A DNA stretch of 9,014 nt from Pseudomonadota bacterium (lineage in GTDB: Bacteria; Pseudomonadota; Alphaproteobacteria; Rhizobiales; Rhizobiaceae), in NCBI GenBank assembly GCA_023435335.1, contig JAEYRU010000193.1:1-9014 (forward strand), written 5' to 3'. The notes under the pieces are model-generated. The model saw only the letters and a program-made list of their open reading frames with translations, ran no database searches and was not told the DNA's origin. Shown here in pieces: positions 1 through 5,820 of the stretch. How positions within the stretch are numbered: the first letter of the stretch is position 1; the number at the start of each line of letters is the position of its first letter. The position numbers and the translations under genes were made by a program.

Positions 1-324
1 CCAATCCGCGAAGCCTATGCCGAGCTCTTCCGCCGCGGCCATTGCCACACGGTGGAGGCGTGGCGCGAAGGCCGGCTCGTGGGAGGGCTCTACGGGGTAT
101 CGCTGGGGCGGGCATTCTTCGGGGAGAGCATGTTCGCGCGCGAGCGGGACGCGTCCAAGGTTTGCCTGGCGCACCTGGTCGAGCATCTCAAGGCGCGCGG
201 CTTCGAACTGCTCGACACGCAGTTCACCACCGAACACCTGAAACGCTTCGGCGCGGTCGACGTGCCGCGCGGACGCTACGAGCGGCTGCTCGCGGAGGCG
301 CTGTCGGGAGAAGCGAAGTTCTAG
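1..324 (+). CDS. aat: Leucyl/phenylalanyl-tRNA--protein transferase, C-terminal part (5' end outside window)
   Basis: Aat moves Leu or Phe from an aminoacyl-tRNA to the N-terminus of proteins carrying N-terminal Arg or Lys, marking them for ClpS/ClpAP degradation (N-end rule pathway, cytoplasm). The frame is open from base 1 and gives 107 residues to a TAG stop at 322-324. It begins PIREAYAELFRRGH and continues with the family's conserved block: VEAWREGRLVGGLYGVSLG, then GRAFFGESMF, DASKVCLAHLV, and LLDTQFTTEHLKRFGA near the end. These match the catalytic GNAT-like half of the family. The protein is usually about 200-235 residues, so roughly the N-terminal half lies upstream. A GTG at 52 is an internal codon, not the start, because conserved sequence continues upstream of it. 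Its stop overlaps that of convergent pyrG. Confidence 0.95.
   Translation, partial: PIREAYAELFRRGHCHTVEAWREGRLVGGLYGVSLGRAFFGESMFARERDASKVCLAHLVEHLKARGFELLDTQFTTEHLKRFGAVDVPRGRYERLLAEALSGEAKF
321..324. other. Shared CTAG: overlapping stops of aat and pyrG
   Basis: The aat stop TAG (322-324, +) and the pyrG stop (complement of CTA, 321-323) lie in a single palindromic CTAG, leaving no intergenic DNA. No hairpin plus T-run is visible on either side, so the two messages probably overlap or end inside each other's gene. Confidence 0.9.
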
Positions 325-1949
325 ACCAGCCGGCTCTGCTCGACCGCAGCGCCGATGAAGCTCGCGAAGAGCGGGTGCGGCTCGAACGGACGGCTTTTCA
401 GCTCCGGATGGTACTGCACGCCGATAAACCACGGGTGGTCGGCATACTCGATCGTCTCCGGCAGCACACCGTCAGGCGACATCCCGGAAAACACGAGGCC
501 GCAGTCCTCAAGCCGCTCCTTGTAGTCGACATTGACCTCGTAGCGGTGACGGTGGCGCTCCGATATCTGCGTGTCGCCGTAGATGCCGGCGATCTTCGTT
601 CCTTCAGCGAGCCGGGCCTCATAGGCGCCGAGCCGCATCGTGCCGCCCAGGTCACCGGCTGCCTGGCGCTTCTCCAGCATGTTGCCCTTGAGCCATTCCG
701 TCATCAGGCCGACCACAGGCTCGCCGGTCGGGCCGAATTCGGTTGAGGAAGCCTGTTCGATTCCGGCCAGCGAGCGAGCCGCCTCGATACAGGCCATCTG
801 CATGCCGAAACAGATGCCGAAGTAAGGCACCTTCCGTTCGCGGGCAAATTTCGCAGCCAGAATCTTGCCCTCTGAACCCCGCTCGCCGAAACCGCCGGGC
901 ACGAGGATGCCGTGCACCTTTTCCAGGAACGGCGCAGGGTCTTCCTTCTCGAAGATCTCGCTCTCGATCCAGTCGAGCTTTACACGCACGCGATTGGCCA
1001 TGCCGCCGTGCGAGAGCGCCTCGATCAGCGACTTGTAGGCGTCCTTGAGGCCGGTGTACTTGCCGACGACGGCGATCGTCACCTCCCCTTCCGGGTTGTG
1101 GATCCGGTCGGAAATCTCCTGCCAGCGCTCCATGCGCGGCTTCGGCGCCGGATCGATGCCGAAGGCGGCGAGCACCTCCGAATCCAACCCCTCCCGGTGA
1201 TAGGCCGTGGGCACGTCGTAGATGTGGGCCACGTCCAGGGCCTGAATCACCGCTGTTTCGCGCACGTTGCAGAACAGGGACAGCTTACGGCGCTCCTCAG
1301 CCGGGATCGGCCGGTCGGCGCGCACCAGCAGAATGTCCGGTGCGATGCCGATCGAGCGCAACTCCTTCACCGAGTGCTGTGTCGGCTTGGTCTTCAGTTC
1401 TCCCGCCGCCGGAATCCACGGCATCAGCGTCAAATGGATATACACCGCGCCGCCGCGCGGCAGTTCGTTTCCGACCTGGCGGATCGTCTCCAGGAACGGC
1501 ATCGCCTCGATGTCGCCCACGGTTCCGCCGATCTCGCACAGCACGAAGTCGTATTCCTCGTTGCCTTCGAGAATGAAATTCTTGATCTCGTCGGTGACGT
1601 GCGGGATCACCTGCACGGTCGCGCCAAGGTAGTCGCCGCGCCGCTCGCGCTCGATGATATTCTTGTAGATGCGGCCGGTGGTGATGTTGTCGCTCTGGTT
1701 GGCGGAGCGCCCCGTGAAGCGCTCATAGTGACCGAGATCGAGGTCGGTCTCGGCCCCGTCGTCGGTCACGAACACTTCGCCATGCTGGTAAGGCGACATC
1801 GTCCCGGGATCGACGTTGAGATAAGGGTCGAGCTTGCGGATGCGGACCCTGTACCCACGCGCCTGCAGAAGCGCGCCGAGGGCTGCCGCCGCAATGCCTT
1901 TTCCGAGGGAGGAGACCACGCCGCCTGTGATGAAAACATATCGCGCCAT
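321..1949 (-). CDS. pyrG: CTP synthase (glutamine-hydrolysing)
   Basis: PyrG makes CTP from UTP, ATP and glutamine, the last step of de novo pyrimidine nucleotide synthesis in the cytoplasm. The 542-residue product is full length for the family (about 545). The N-terminal amidoligase (synthase) domain starts MARYVFITGGVVSSLGKG with the nucleotide-binding loop, followed by RKLDPYLNVDPGTMSPYQHG and the acidic motif EIGGTVGDIE at 139-148. The class I glutamine amidotransferase domain starts near residue 290: PGGFGERG at 351-358, the nucleophile Cys380 in YFGICFGMQ, and His514/Glu516 in VQYHPE. All catalytic residues are present. The ATG at 1949 gives the canonical family N-terminus, but no clear Shine-Dalgarno sequence precedes it. 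In many alphaproteobacteria pyrG follows secG; here the upstream neighbour is a divergent gene, so pyrG appears to be monocistronic. Confidence 0.98.
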   Translation of the reverse strand: MARYVFITGGVVSSLGKGIAAAALGALLQARGYRVRIRKLDPYLNVDPGTMSPYQHGEVFVTDDGAETDLDLGHYERFTGRSANQSDNITTGRIYKNIIERERRGDYLGATVQVIPHVTDEIKNFILEGNEEYDFVLCEIGGTVGDIEAMPFLETIRQVGNELPRGGAVYIHLTLMPWIPAAGELKTKPTQHSVKELRSIGIAPDILLVRADRPIPAEERRKLSLFCNVRETAVIQALDVAHIYDVPTAYHREGLDSEVLAAFGIDPAPKPRMERWQEISDRIHNPEGEVTIAVVGKYTGLKDAYKSLIEALSHGGMANRVRVKLDWIESEIFEKEDPAPFLEKVHGILVPGGFGERGSEGKILAAKFARERKVPYFGICFGMQMACIEAARSLAGIEQASSTEFGPTGEPVVGLMTEWLKGNMLEKRQAAGDLGGTMRLGAYEARLAEGTKIAGIYGDTQISERHRHRYEVNVDYKERLEDCGLVFSGMSPDGVLPETIEYADHPWFIGVQYHPELKSRPFEPHPLFASFIGAAVEQSRLV

Positions 1950-1976
1950 GGGAGTTGAGCCATAACGTCGAAGGAT

Positions 1977-1997
1977 TGATTCCGCCAGCGGAAATCA
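1977..1997. repeat. Imperfect inverted repeat in the pyrG/ABM divergent spacer
   Basis: TTCCGC at 1980-1985 and GCGGAA at 1988-1993 form perfect 6-base arms around CA. Flanking TGA (1977-1979) and TCA (1995-1997) extend the symmetry if one A (1994) is bulged. The site lies 28 bases upstream of the pyrG start and about 95 bases upstream of the monooxygenase start, where an operator would be expected. The symmetry is visible in the sequence; a regulatory role is inference, and short palindromes arise by chance in GC-rich DNA. Confidence 0.25.
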
Positions 1998-2081
1998 CGC
2001 TCTCACCAGCTTTTCTTGCCTCGCCGCCACAGCGTCCTCCGGGCTGGAAACCGGTCCGGCGAAGGTTTACGCTGCGTCATC

Positions 2082-2088
2082 GGAGGGG
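2082..2088 (+). promoter_or_regulatory. Ribosome binding site that fixes the ABM protein start
   Basis: GGAGGGG sits four bases before the ATG at 2093. The same frame stays open back to an ATG at 1955, which would add 46 residues. That extension is Pro/Arg-rich, resembles no family N-terminus and runs through the divergent spacer. The strong site and the family-like MKIIVGYF beginning support the start at 2093. Confidence 0.75.
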
Positions 2089-2092
2089 ACAG

Positions 2093-2404
2093 ATGAAGAT
2101 CATCGTCGGCTACTTCACGACCAAGCCCGGACAACGGGATGCCTATCTTGCAGCTGCGCAGAACCATCTGGAGCGCAGCCGGCTGGACCCCGACTGCCTC
2201 TATATCGAGCTCGTCCCGATGCCCGGTCATCCGGACCGGATACTCCTTGCGGAAGCCTTCACCAGCGAGGAGGCGCACCGCCGTCACGAGGACACCGACC
2301 ACATGCGCGAGCTGTGGGCCGTGGGCCCGAAACTCTTGTCGCACGTTGTCATCGACAATGTGATTTCCGCGCAGGTCGAGCACATCGACGAGCGTTTCGA
2401 CTAA
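2093..2404 (+). CDS. Small antibiotic biosynthesis monooxygenase (ABM)-fold protein, putative quinol monooxygenase
   Basis: A 103-residue protein with the ABM-type ferredoxin-like fold pattern: a first strand MKIIVGYFTTKPG, a helix (QRDAYLAAAQNHLERSR), central strands (CLYIELVPMP and RILLAEAFTSEE), then a helix with the family's histidine-containing segment AHRRHEDTDHMRELW (61-75) and a last strand LLSHVVIDNV. Relatives include YgiN-type quinol monooxygenases and Mn- or heme-linked dimers; they act without an added cofactor or as stress proteins, and the exact substrate cannot be read from sequence. No signal peptide is present, so it should be cytoplasmic. It is transcribed divergently from pyrG and lies 75 bp upstream of the MATE exporter in the same direction, so the two may share a transcript. 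A dedicated pairing of the two is inference only. Confidence 0.85.
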   Translation: MKIIVGYFTTKPGQRDAYLAAAQNHLERSRLDPDCLYIELVPMPGHPDRILLAEAFTSEEAHRRHEDTDHMRELWAVGPKLLSHVVIDNVISAQVEHIDERFD

Positions 2405-2445
2405 CGCGCTGGCCCAACGCTTGCGGCTTGCAACCGCCGAATCCA

Positions 2446-2458
2446 CCGCTACAAGCGG
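2446..2458 (+). repeat. Small hairpin between the ABM gene and the MATE gene
   Basis: CCGCT (2446-2450), ACA loop, AGCGG (2454-2458) forms a 5-bp GC-rich stem 21 bases before the MATE start codon. There is no T-run behind it, so it is not a convincing intrinsic terminator; at most it could influence read-through or translation of the exporter mRNA. The rest of the 75-bp gap shows nothing else I can support. Confidence 0.2.
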
Positions 2459-2479
2459 CGCTCCACGGGAATTGCCCAG

Positions 2480-3886
2480 ATGACCATCGTTGCATCCGGC
2501 GCGCCCGCCGCCGGCCGAAACTGGATTACCGAAAGCCGCGCCATGCTGGCGCTGGCATGGCCGATGATCCTGACCAATCTCGGCCAGACGGCCATGACGG
2601 CGACCGATGTCATGATGATGGGGCGGCTGGGAACGGATTCGCTCGCCGCCGGCGCGCTCGGCTCGAGTCTCTATTTCGCGCCCATGATCTTCGGCCTCGG
2701 CCTCATGCTGGCGGCCTCCCCGATGATGGCGAAGGAACTGGGCCGCAATCGCCATTCGGTTCGCGATGTGCGGCGCACAGTGCGCCAGGGAATGTGGATC
2801 GCGGTATTCGTAGCGGCGCCGCTATGGCTGATCCTCTGGCAAGCCGAGGCCATCCTGCTCGTGCTGGGGCAGGAACCCCACCTGGCCGCGATGGCCGCCT
2901 CCTACATGCATGCGCTTCAGTGGGCCGCGCTGCCGTTCTATTGGTACATCGTGCTTCGTTCATTCATCTCGGCGCTGGAGCGGCCGGGGTGGGCGCTCGT
3001 GGTGGTTGGCCTCGCGGTGCCGTTCAACGCCTTCGCCAACTGGTGTCTGATGTACGGCAATCTTGGGTTTCCGGCACTAGGGATCACCGGAGCGGGCATC
3101 GCCACGGTGCTTTCCTCATCGCTGATGTTCGGCGGTCTGGCGCTCGTCGTTTCCATCGAGCGGCGCTTCCGGCGCTACCGGCTATTCGGCCGCTTCTGGC
3201 GGGCGGACTGGCCGCGGTTCCTGGCCATGCTGCGGCTTGGCCTGCCGGTCGGCGGCATCCTCATCTTCGAAGTCTCGATCTTCAACGCAGCGACCTTCCT
3301 CATGGGCCTAATCGGCCCGATCCCGCTCGCCGCCTACGCGATCGCGATCCAGATCGCCTCGATCAGCTTCATGGTGCCCATGGGCCTCGGACAGGCGGCG
3401 ACAGTCCGCGTCGGACGCGCGTTCGGAGCGCGCAGCACGGACGGCGTGACGCTTGCCGGCTGGACGGCGCTGGCGATGGGCGTGGGGTTCATGGCATTGA
3501 TGGCGCTGCTCATGGTCAGCGCGCCTCGGCTGCTGCTCGCCGCGTTTCTCGATATCGACGACCCCAGCAACACGGCGGTCGTGACGATGGCAGTGACATT
3601 CCTCGCTTTCGCGGCGCTCTTCCAGGTTGTGGACGGAGCCCAGGCAGTCGCCAGCGGTATGCTGCGGGGGCTACACGACACCAGCGTACCCATGGTCTTC
3701 GCGGCGATCGGCTATTGGGGCGTCGGCCTTCCCCTCGGCATCCTACTTGCGTTCTGGGCCGATATGGGTGGCATCGGCATCTGGATCGGACTGTCGGGCG
3801 GCCTTGCCGTGGTAGCGGCACTGCTCGTGCTGCGCTGGATGGCGCGGGAGCGTATCATAGGGCAGCTCCCGGCACAGGCATCCTAG
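2480..3886 (+). CDS. MATE family (NorM-type) multidrug/cation antiporter
   Basis: A 468-residue inner-membrane protein with about twelve hydrophobic segments in two homologous halves, the length typical of the MATE family, which exports cationic drugs, dyes and fluoroquinolones in exchange for Na+ or H+. The first helix carries LALAWPMILTNLGQTAMTATDVMMMGRLG with Asp43. The second half begins LRLGLPVGGILIFEVSIFNAA with Glu264, and FQVVDGAQAVASGMLRGLHDTSVPM supplies Asp385 and the family signature RGxxDTxxPM. GYWGVGLPLG at 411-420 is also characteristic. These acids align by context with the cation-coupling residues studied in Vibrio NorM. The ATG at 2480 has only a weak GGGA ahead of it (2467-2470). 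Its TAG stop overlaps that of the convergent J-domain gene. The substrate is unknown; norM would be an over-specific name. Confidence 0.93.
   Translation: MTIVASGAPAAGRNWITESRAMLALAWPMILTNLGQTAMTATDVMMMGRLGTDSLAAGALGSSLYFAPMIFGLGLMLAASPMMAKELGRNRHSVRDVRRTVRQGMWIAVFVAAPLWLILWQAEAILLVLGQEPHLAAMAASYMHALQWAALPFYWYIVLRSFISALERPGWALVVVGLAVPFNAFANWCLMYGNLGFPALGITGAGIATVLSSSLMFGGLALVVSIERRFRRYRLFGRFWRADWPRFLAMLRLGLPVGGILIFEVSIFNAATFLMGLIGPIPLAAYAIAIQIASISFMVPMGLGQAATVRVGRAFGARSTDGVTLAGWTALAMGVGFMALMALLMVSAPRLLLAAFLDIDDPSNTAVVTMAVTFLAFAALFQVVDGAQAVASGMLRGLHDTSVPMVFAAIGYWGVGLPLGILLAFWADMGGIGIWIGLSGGLAVVAALLVLRWMARERIIGQLPAQAS
3883..3886. other. Shared CTAG: overlapping stops of MATE and J-domain genes
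   Basis: The plus-strand stop TAG (3884-3886) and the minus-strand stop TAG (complement of CTA at 3883-3885) lie in one palindromic CTAG. There is no room for a conventional intergenic terminator, so transcripts from the two strands must either overlap or end within the opposite gene. Confidence 0.9.
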
Positions 3887-4347
3887 CGGCGCTTGCCGCG
3901 CTTGGCCTCGTCGATCAACATGTTGGCGACCTGCATGCGCACCATGGAAACCCCGCGCAATTCGGCAGGAACACGGTCGGGGTGGTTGGCAAGAGCGAAG
4001 CGCCGGCGAATTGCATCCAGTTCCTGGACCTTCTTGCGGCCGGACAGGCCGAGTTCGCGCGCGATATCCTCCGGGTCGATCGAAGGCTGCGGCACCGGCG
4101 GCACAGCGGGCAGCGACGCCGCGGCGTCGCCGCCCTTGCGCTCATCCGCGTGCTCGCGATAGCCCGCCGCGGCGGCATGATCCGAAACTACCAGTTGGCC
4201 GAGATCGTCTATGACACTGAGGAAATCCAGGGTGGTTGCCGGACGGCTCGCTGAGGCGCGGCGGGCGGCCTCATCGATCAACAGATCGTCCAGCAGCGAC
4301 GCAAAATCCCGGTGGGCGCCTGCTGCAGTAGCCAATAAAGCCTCCAC
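3883..4347 (-). CDS. Small protein with C-terminal J domain (DnaJ-like)
   Basis: The 154-residue product has three parts. Residues 1-60 are an acidic, helix-prone segment (FASLLDDLLIDEAARR, TTLDFLSVIDDLGQL). Residues 61-90 form a low-complexity Ala/Pro linker. The C-terminus (about 91-154) resembles helices I-III of a J domain: DIARELGLSG, then LDAIRRRFALANHPDRVP with the diagnostic HPD at 122-124, then MVRMQVANMLIDEAKR. The HPD motif stimulates the ATPase of DnaK-type Hsp70 partners. There is no Gly/Phe region, zinc finger or client-binding domain, so it is not a general DnaJ; the N-terminal part may recruit a specific client. The start is a GTG at 4347. The frame is open only 16 more codons upstream with no ATG, so the true start is this GTG, a nearby GTG or slightly downstream. 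It converges on the MATE gene with overlapping stops. Confidence 0.8.
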   Translation of the reverse strand: MEALLATAAGAHRDFASLLDDLLIDEAARRASASRPATTLDFLSVIDDLGQLVVSDHAAAAGYREHADERKGGDAAASLPAVPPVPQPSIDPEDIARELGLSGRKKVQELDAIRRRFALANHPDRVPAELRGVSMVRMQVANMLIDEAKRGKRR

Positions 4348-4442
4348 GTAGTTGGCCCCGACTTCCGCTCCAACTTCGACATTAGGTGAAAGCGATTAAC
4401 TAATTTTGCGTTCCCGGATCGGCATTTTAGAGATTCCCGTGA

Positions 4443-4482
4443 GCCGGCCCTGCCGGCAGAAGACCGTCGCATGGCTGCCATG
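4443..4482. repeat. Two perfect inverted repeats in the divergent J-domain/DUF1127 spacer
   Basis: GCCGGC (4443-4448), CCT, GCCGGC (4452-4457) is a 6-bp-arm hairpin or operator-like site. Twelve bases further, CATGGC (4470-4475), T, GCCATG (4477-4482) is a second perfect dyad. Both lie 70-110 bases upstream of the DUF1127-like start and about 95-135 bases upstream of the J-domain start, so either could be a binding site controlling one or both genes. An AT-rich patch (about 4381-4436), the least GC-rich part of the spacer, probably carries promoter elements, but I cannot pick convincing -35/-10 hexamers. Function is inference. Confidence 0.3.
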
Positions 4483-4541
4483 TTGATGCTGCACTGCACA
4501 ATCGGTGAGGAATCGCCTATTTCAACCGGCGGGAGGACGAC

Positions 4542-4547
4542 AAGGAG
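4542..4547 (+). promoter_or_regulatory. Strong ribosome binding site for the DUF1127-like gene
   Basis: AAGGAG lies six bases before the ATG at 4554, near-ideal sequence and spacing. It is one of the best ribosome binding sites in the window and is the main reason for accepting this very short reading frame as a real gene. Confidence 0.8.
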
Positions 4548-4553
4548 CGACCT

Positions 4554-4718
4554 ATGGGGTTCTTCACCGAACTGCTTTCCCGGCCGAGACCTCGCGAGGA
4601 ACTGCGCTACCGGGCGGCTCTCGCGACCCTGAATGCGATGAGCCCCGCGGAACGCGCGGATATCGGCATCAAGCCCGCCGATTTTCCGCGTATTGCCCGT
4701 GAAATGGCGATGCGCTGA
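4554..4718 (+). CDS. DUF1127-like small protein (54 aa)
   Basis: The reading frame begins MGFFTELLSRPRPREELRYR and ends IAREMAMR before a TGA. Its middle and end (RYRAALATLNAMSPAERADIGIKPADFPRIARE, residues 18-50, read here as adjoining parts) match the layout of the DUF1127 family: a basic helix, an 'L..L....RADIGI' core, then a proline and a short basic helix. DUF1127 proteins are small, abundant and common in alphaproteobacteria; members have been tied to RNA turnover and phosphate or stress metabolism, but the role here is unknown. No signal peptide or membrane segment is present. It sits 59 bp upstream of the DUF1176 gene in the same direction and is divergent from the J-domain gene. I am confident that it is a gene, less so of the family name because the arginine-rich N-terminal stretch is weaker than usual. 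Confidence 0.75.
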   Translation: MGFFTELLSRPRPREELRYRAALATLNAMSPAERADIGIKPADFPRIAREMAMR

Positions 4719-4744
4719 CGACTCTTCGCCGCCACAATCGATGC

Positions 4745-4770
4745 TAGACTGCCTAGGTTTCCGGGCGGAG
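4745..4770 (+). promoter_or_regulatory. Possible -10 element and ribosome binding site of the DUF1176 gene
   Basis: TAGACT at 4745-4750 resembles an alphaproteobacterial sigma-70 -10 box, 28 bases before the start codon; the matching -35 region (about 4721-4727, CTCTT) is weak. GGAG at 4767-4770 lies seven bases before the ATG at 4778 and is a reasonable ribosome binding site. If the promoter is real, the DUF1176 gene is transcribed independently of the small gene upstream; otherwise it is read through. Confidence 0.3.
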
Positions 4771-4777
4771 AATCATC

Positions 4778-5812
4778 ATGCGTGCGATTGCGGTTGTAGC
4801 TGCGGGCCTCTCCATCGCCTCGCCGGCAATGGCGGCGGACACTCCCTACCTCGACGACCGGTCGGATCCGGCCGGCTTGATCAAGTCGCTCTACAACGCG
4901 ATCGAGCGGAAGGAGTATGCGCGCGCCTGGAGCTATTTCTCCGAGAAGCCGGCCGCCAGCCTGGAGGCATATGCCGAGGGATATGCCGACACCGATTCGG
5001 TTCGCGTCGCGATCGGAATTCCCAGCGCGCATGATTCGGACGGTACCCAGTTCTACTACGTGCCGGTCGCCATCGAAGCGAGCAGCGCCGACGGTGACGC
5101 CCAGACTTACGGGGGCTGCTACGAGCTGCGGCTTGCCGATCCGCAGTCTCAGGATGAGGATTTCGCGCCGCTTCATATCGCGGACGGCAAGCTGGCCTCG
5201 GCCAGCGGCGGGTTGCACGACGCGATGCCCGCGACCTGCGACGATCTTGGCGCGCCCGATCAGGCAGAGATGCTGGAGCACCGGGCGCGAGCGCTGTTCC
5301 GGGACGCGTTCGCAGAACGATGCGATCTCGGCATGGCGGCGCGAAAGGCCGAGGAAGCGATGATCAGTTACGAGATGCGCTTCCGCTATTCCTATGACTC
5401 AGCGAGCGCTCCCGAGAGCTCGGCTCGCCTCTACCGCTTCCTGTGCGGGCGCGGCGCCTACAATGAAAGCCATGTCTTCATCATGGCCGATCCAAGCAAC
5501 CAGTTGAGAGCCGTGAGCTTCGCTACGCCCGATCTCGATATCAGATACCAGGACGACGACTTCGAAAAGGCGGTGGATTCAATCACCGTAGTCGGGTTCC
5601 GCGCCGTGCAGGAACTGGTGAATTCCGATTTCGACCCTGCCACGCTGACGCTCACCTCCTTCGCCAAGTGGCGGGGCGTGGGAGACGCTTCCTCCGTCGG
5701 TACATGGATATTGCGCGACGGGGAATTCTCGCTGACCCGCTACGAGGTCGACGCCTCCTATGACGGCGAGATCGACCTCGAGCCCGTCATCGACTATCAC
5801 TCAGGGCCGTAA
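4778..5812 (+). CDS. Exported DUF1176 domain protein
   Basis: A 344-residue protein with a cleavable Sec signal peptide: MRAIAVVAAGLSIASPAMA followed by A/D, cleavage near residue 19-20, so it is predicted periplasmic. Residues about 30-120 (LIKSLYNAIERKEYARAWSYFS ... YVPVAIEA ... YGGCYELRL, read as separated pieces) look like an NTF2-like or protein-secretion-associated fold. The C-terminal part is a DUF1176 domain: LYRFLCGRGAYNESHVF (218-234), VVGFRAVQELVN, SFAKWRGVGDASSVGTW and YDGEIDLEPVIDY near the end. Cys114, Cys154, Cys182 and Cys223 are positioned to form disulfides in the periplasm. The biochemical role of DUF1176 is not known and I do not assign one. The stop is 8 bp from that of the convergent hydrolase gene. 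Confidence 0.85.
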   Translation: MRAIAVVAAGLSIASPAMAADTPYLDDRSDPAGLIKSLYNAIERKEYARAWSYFSEKPAASLEAYAEGYADTDSVRVAIGIPSAHDSDGTQFYYVPVAIEASSADGDAQTYGGCYELRLADPQSQDEDFAPLHIADGKLASASGGLHDAMPATCDDLGAPDQAEMLEHRARALFRDAFAERCDLGMAARKAEEAMISYEMRFRYSYDSASAPESSARLYRFLCGRGAYNESHVFIMADPSNQLRAVSFATPDLDIRYQDDDFEKAVDSITVVGFRAVQELVNSDFDPATLTLTSFAKWRGVGDASSVGTWILRDGEFSLTRYEVDASYDGEIDLEPVIDYHSGP

Positions 5813-5820
5813 GCCATCGC

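Noticed and set aside
912..1958. 348-codon open frame on the plus strand, antisense to pyrG
   Set aside because: It lies entirely opposite the unmistakable pyrG, its product is His/Arg/Val-rich with no recognisable domain, and long antisense frames are expected in GC-rich coding DNA.
2048..2068. AAACC...GGTTT inverted repeat in the ABM leader
   Set aside because: Only five-base arms around an 11-base loop; too weak to call a riboswitch or operator.
1955..2092. 46-residue N-terminal extension of the ABM protein
   Set aside because: A strong GGAGGGG lies right before the ATG at 2093 and the extension has no family similarity.
2003..2755. 250-codon minus-strand frame opposite the ABM and MATE genes
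   Set aside because: No start context, no family resemblance, and it spans an intergenic gap and two genes whose plus-strand products are clear.
2314..4254. 646-codon open frame on the plus strand overlapping the MATE gene
   Set aside because: It runs through three identified genes in another frame, and its product is Arg/Gly/His-rich with none of the expected features.
4278..4499. 73-codon minus-strand frame across the divergent spacer
   Set aside because: It overlaps the J-domain gene out of frame, and the product shows no recognisable pattern.
4505..4702. 65-codon plus-strand frame overlapping the DUF1127-like gene
   Set aside because: It lacks a convincing ribosome binding site and has no family-like sequence, whereas the frame starting at 4554 has both.
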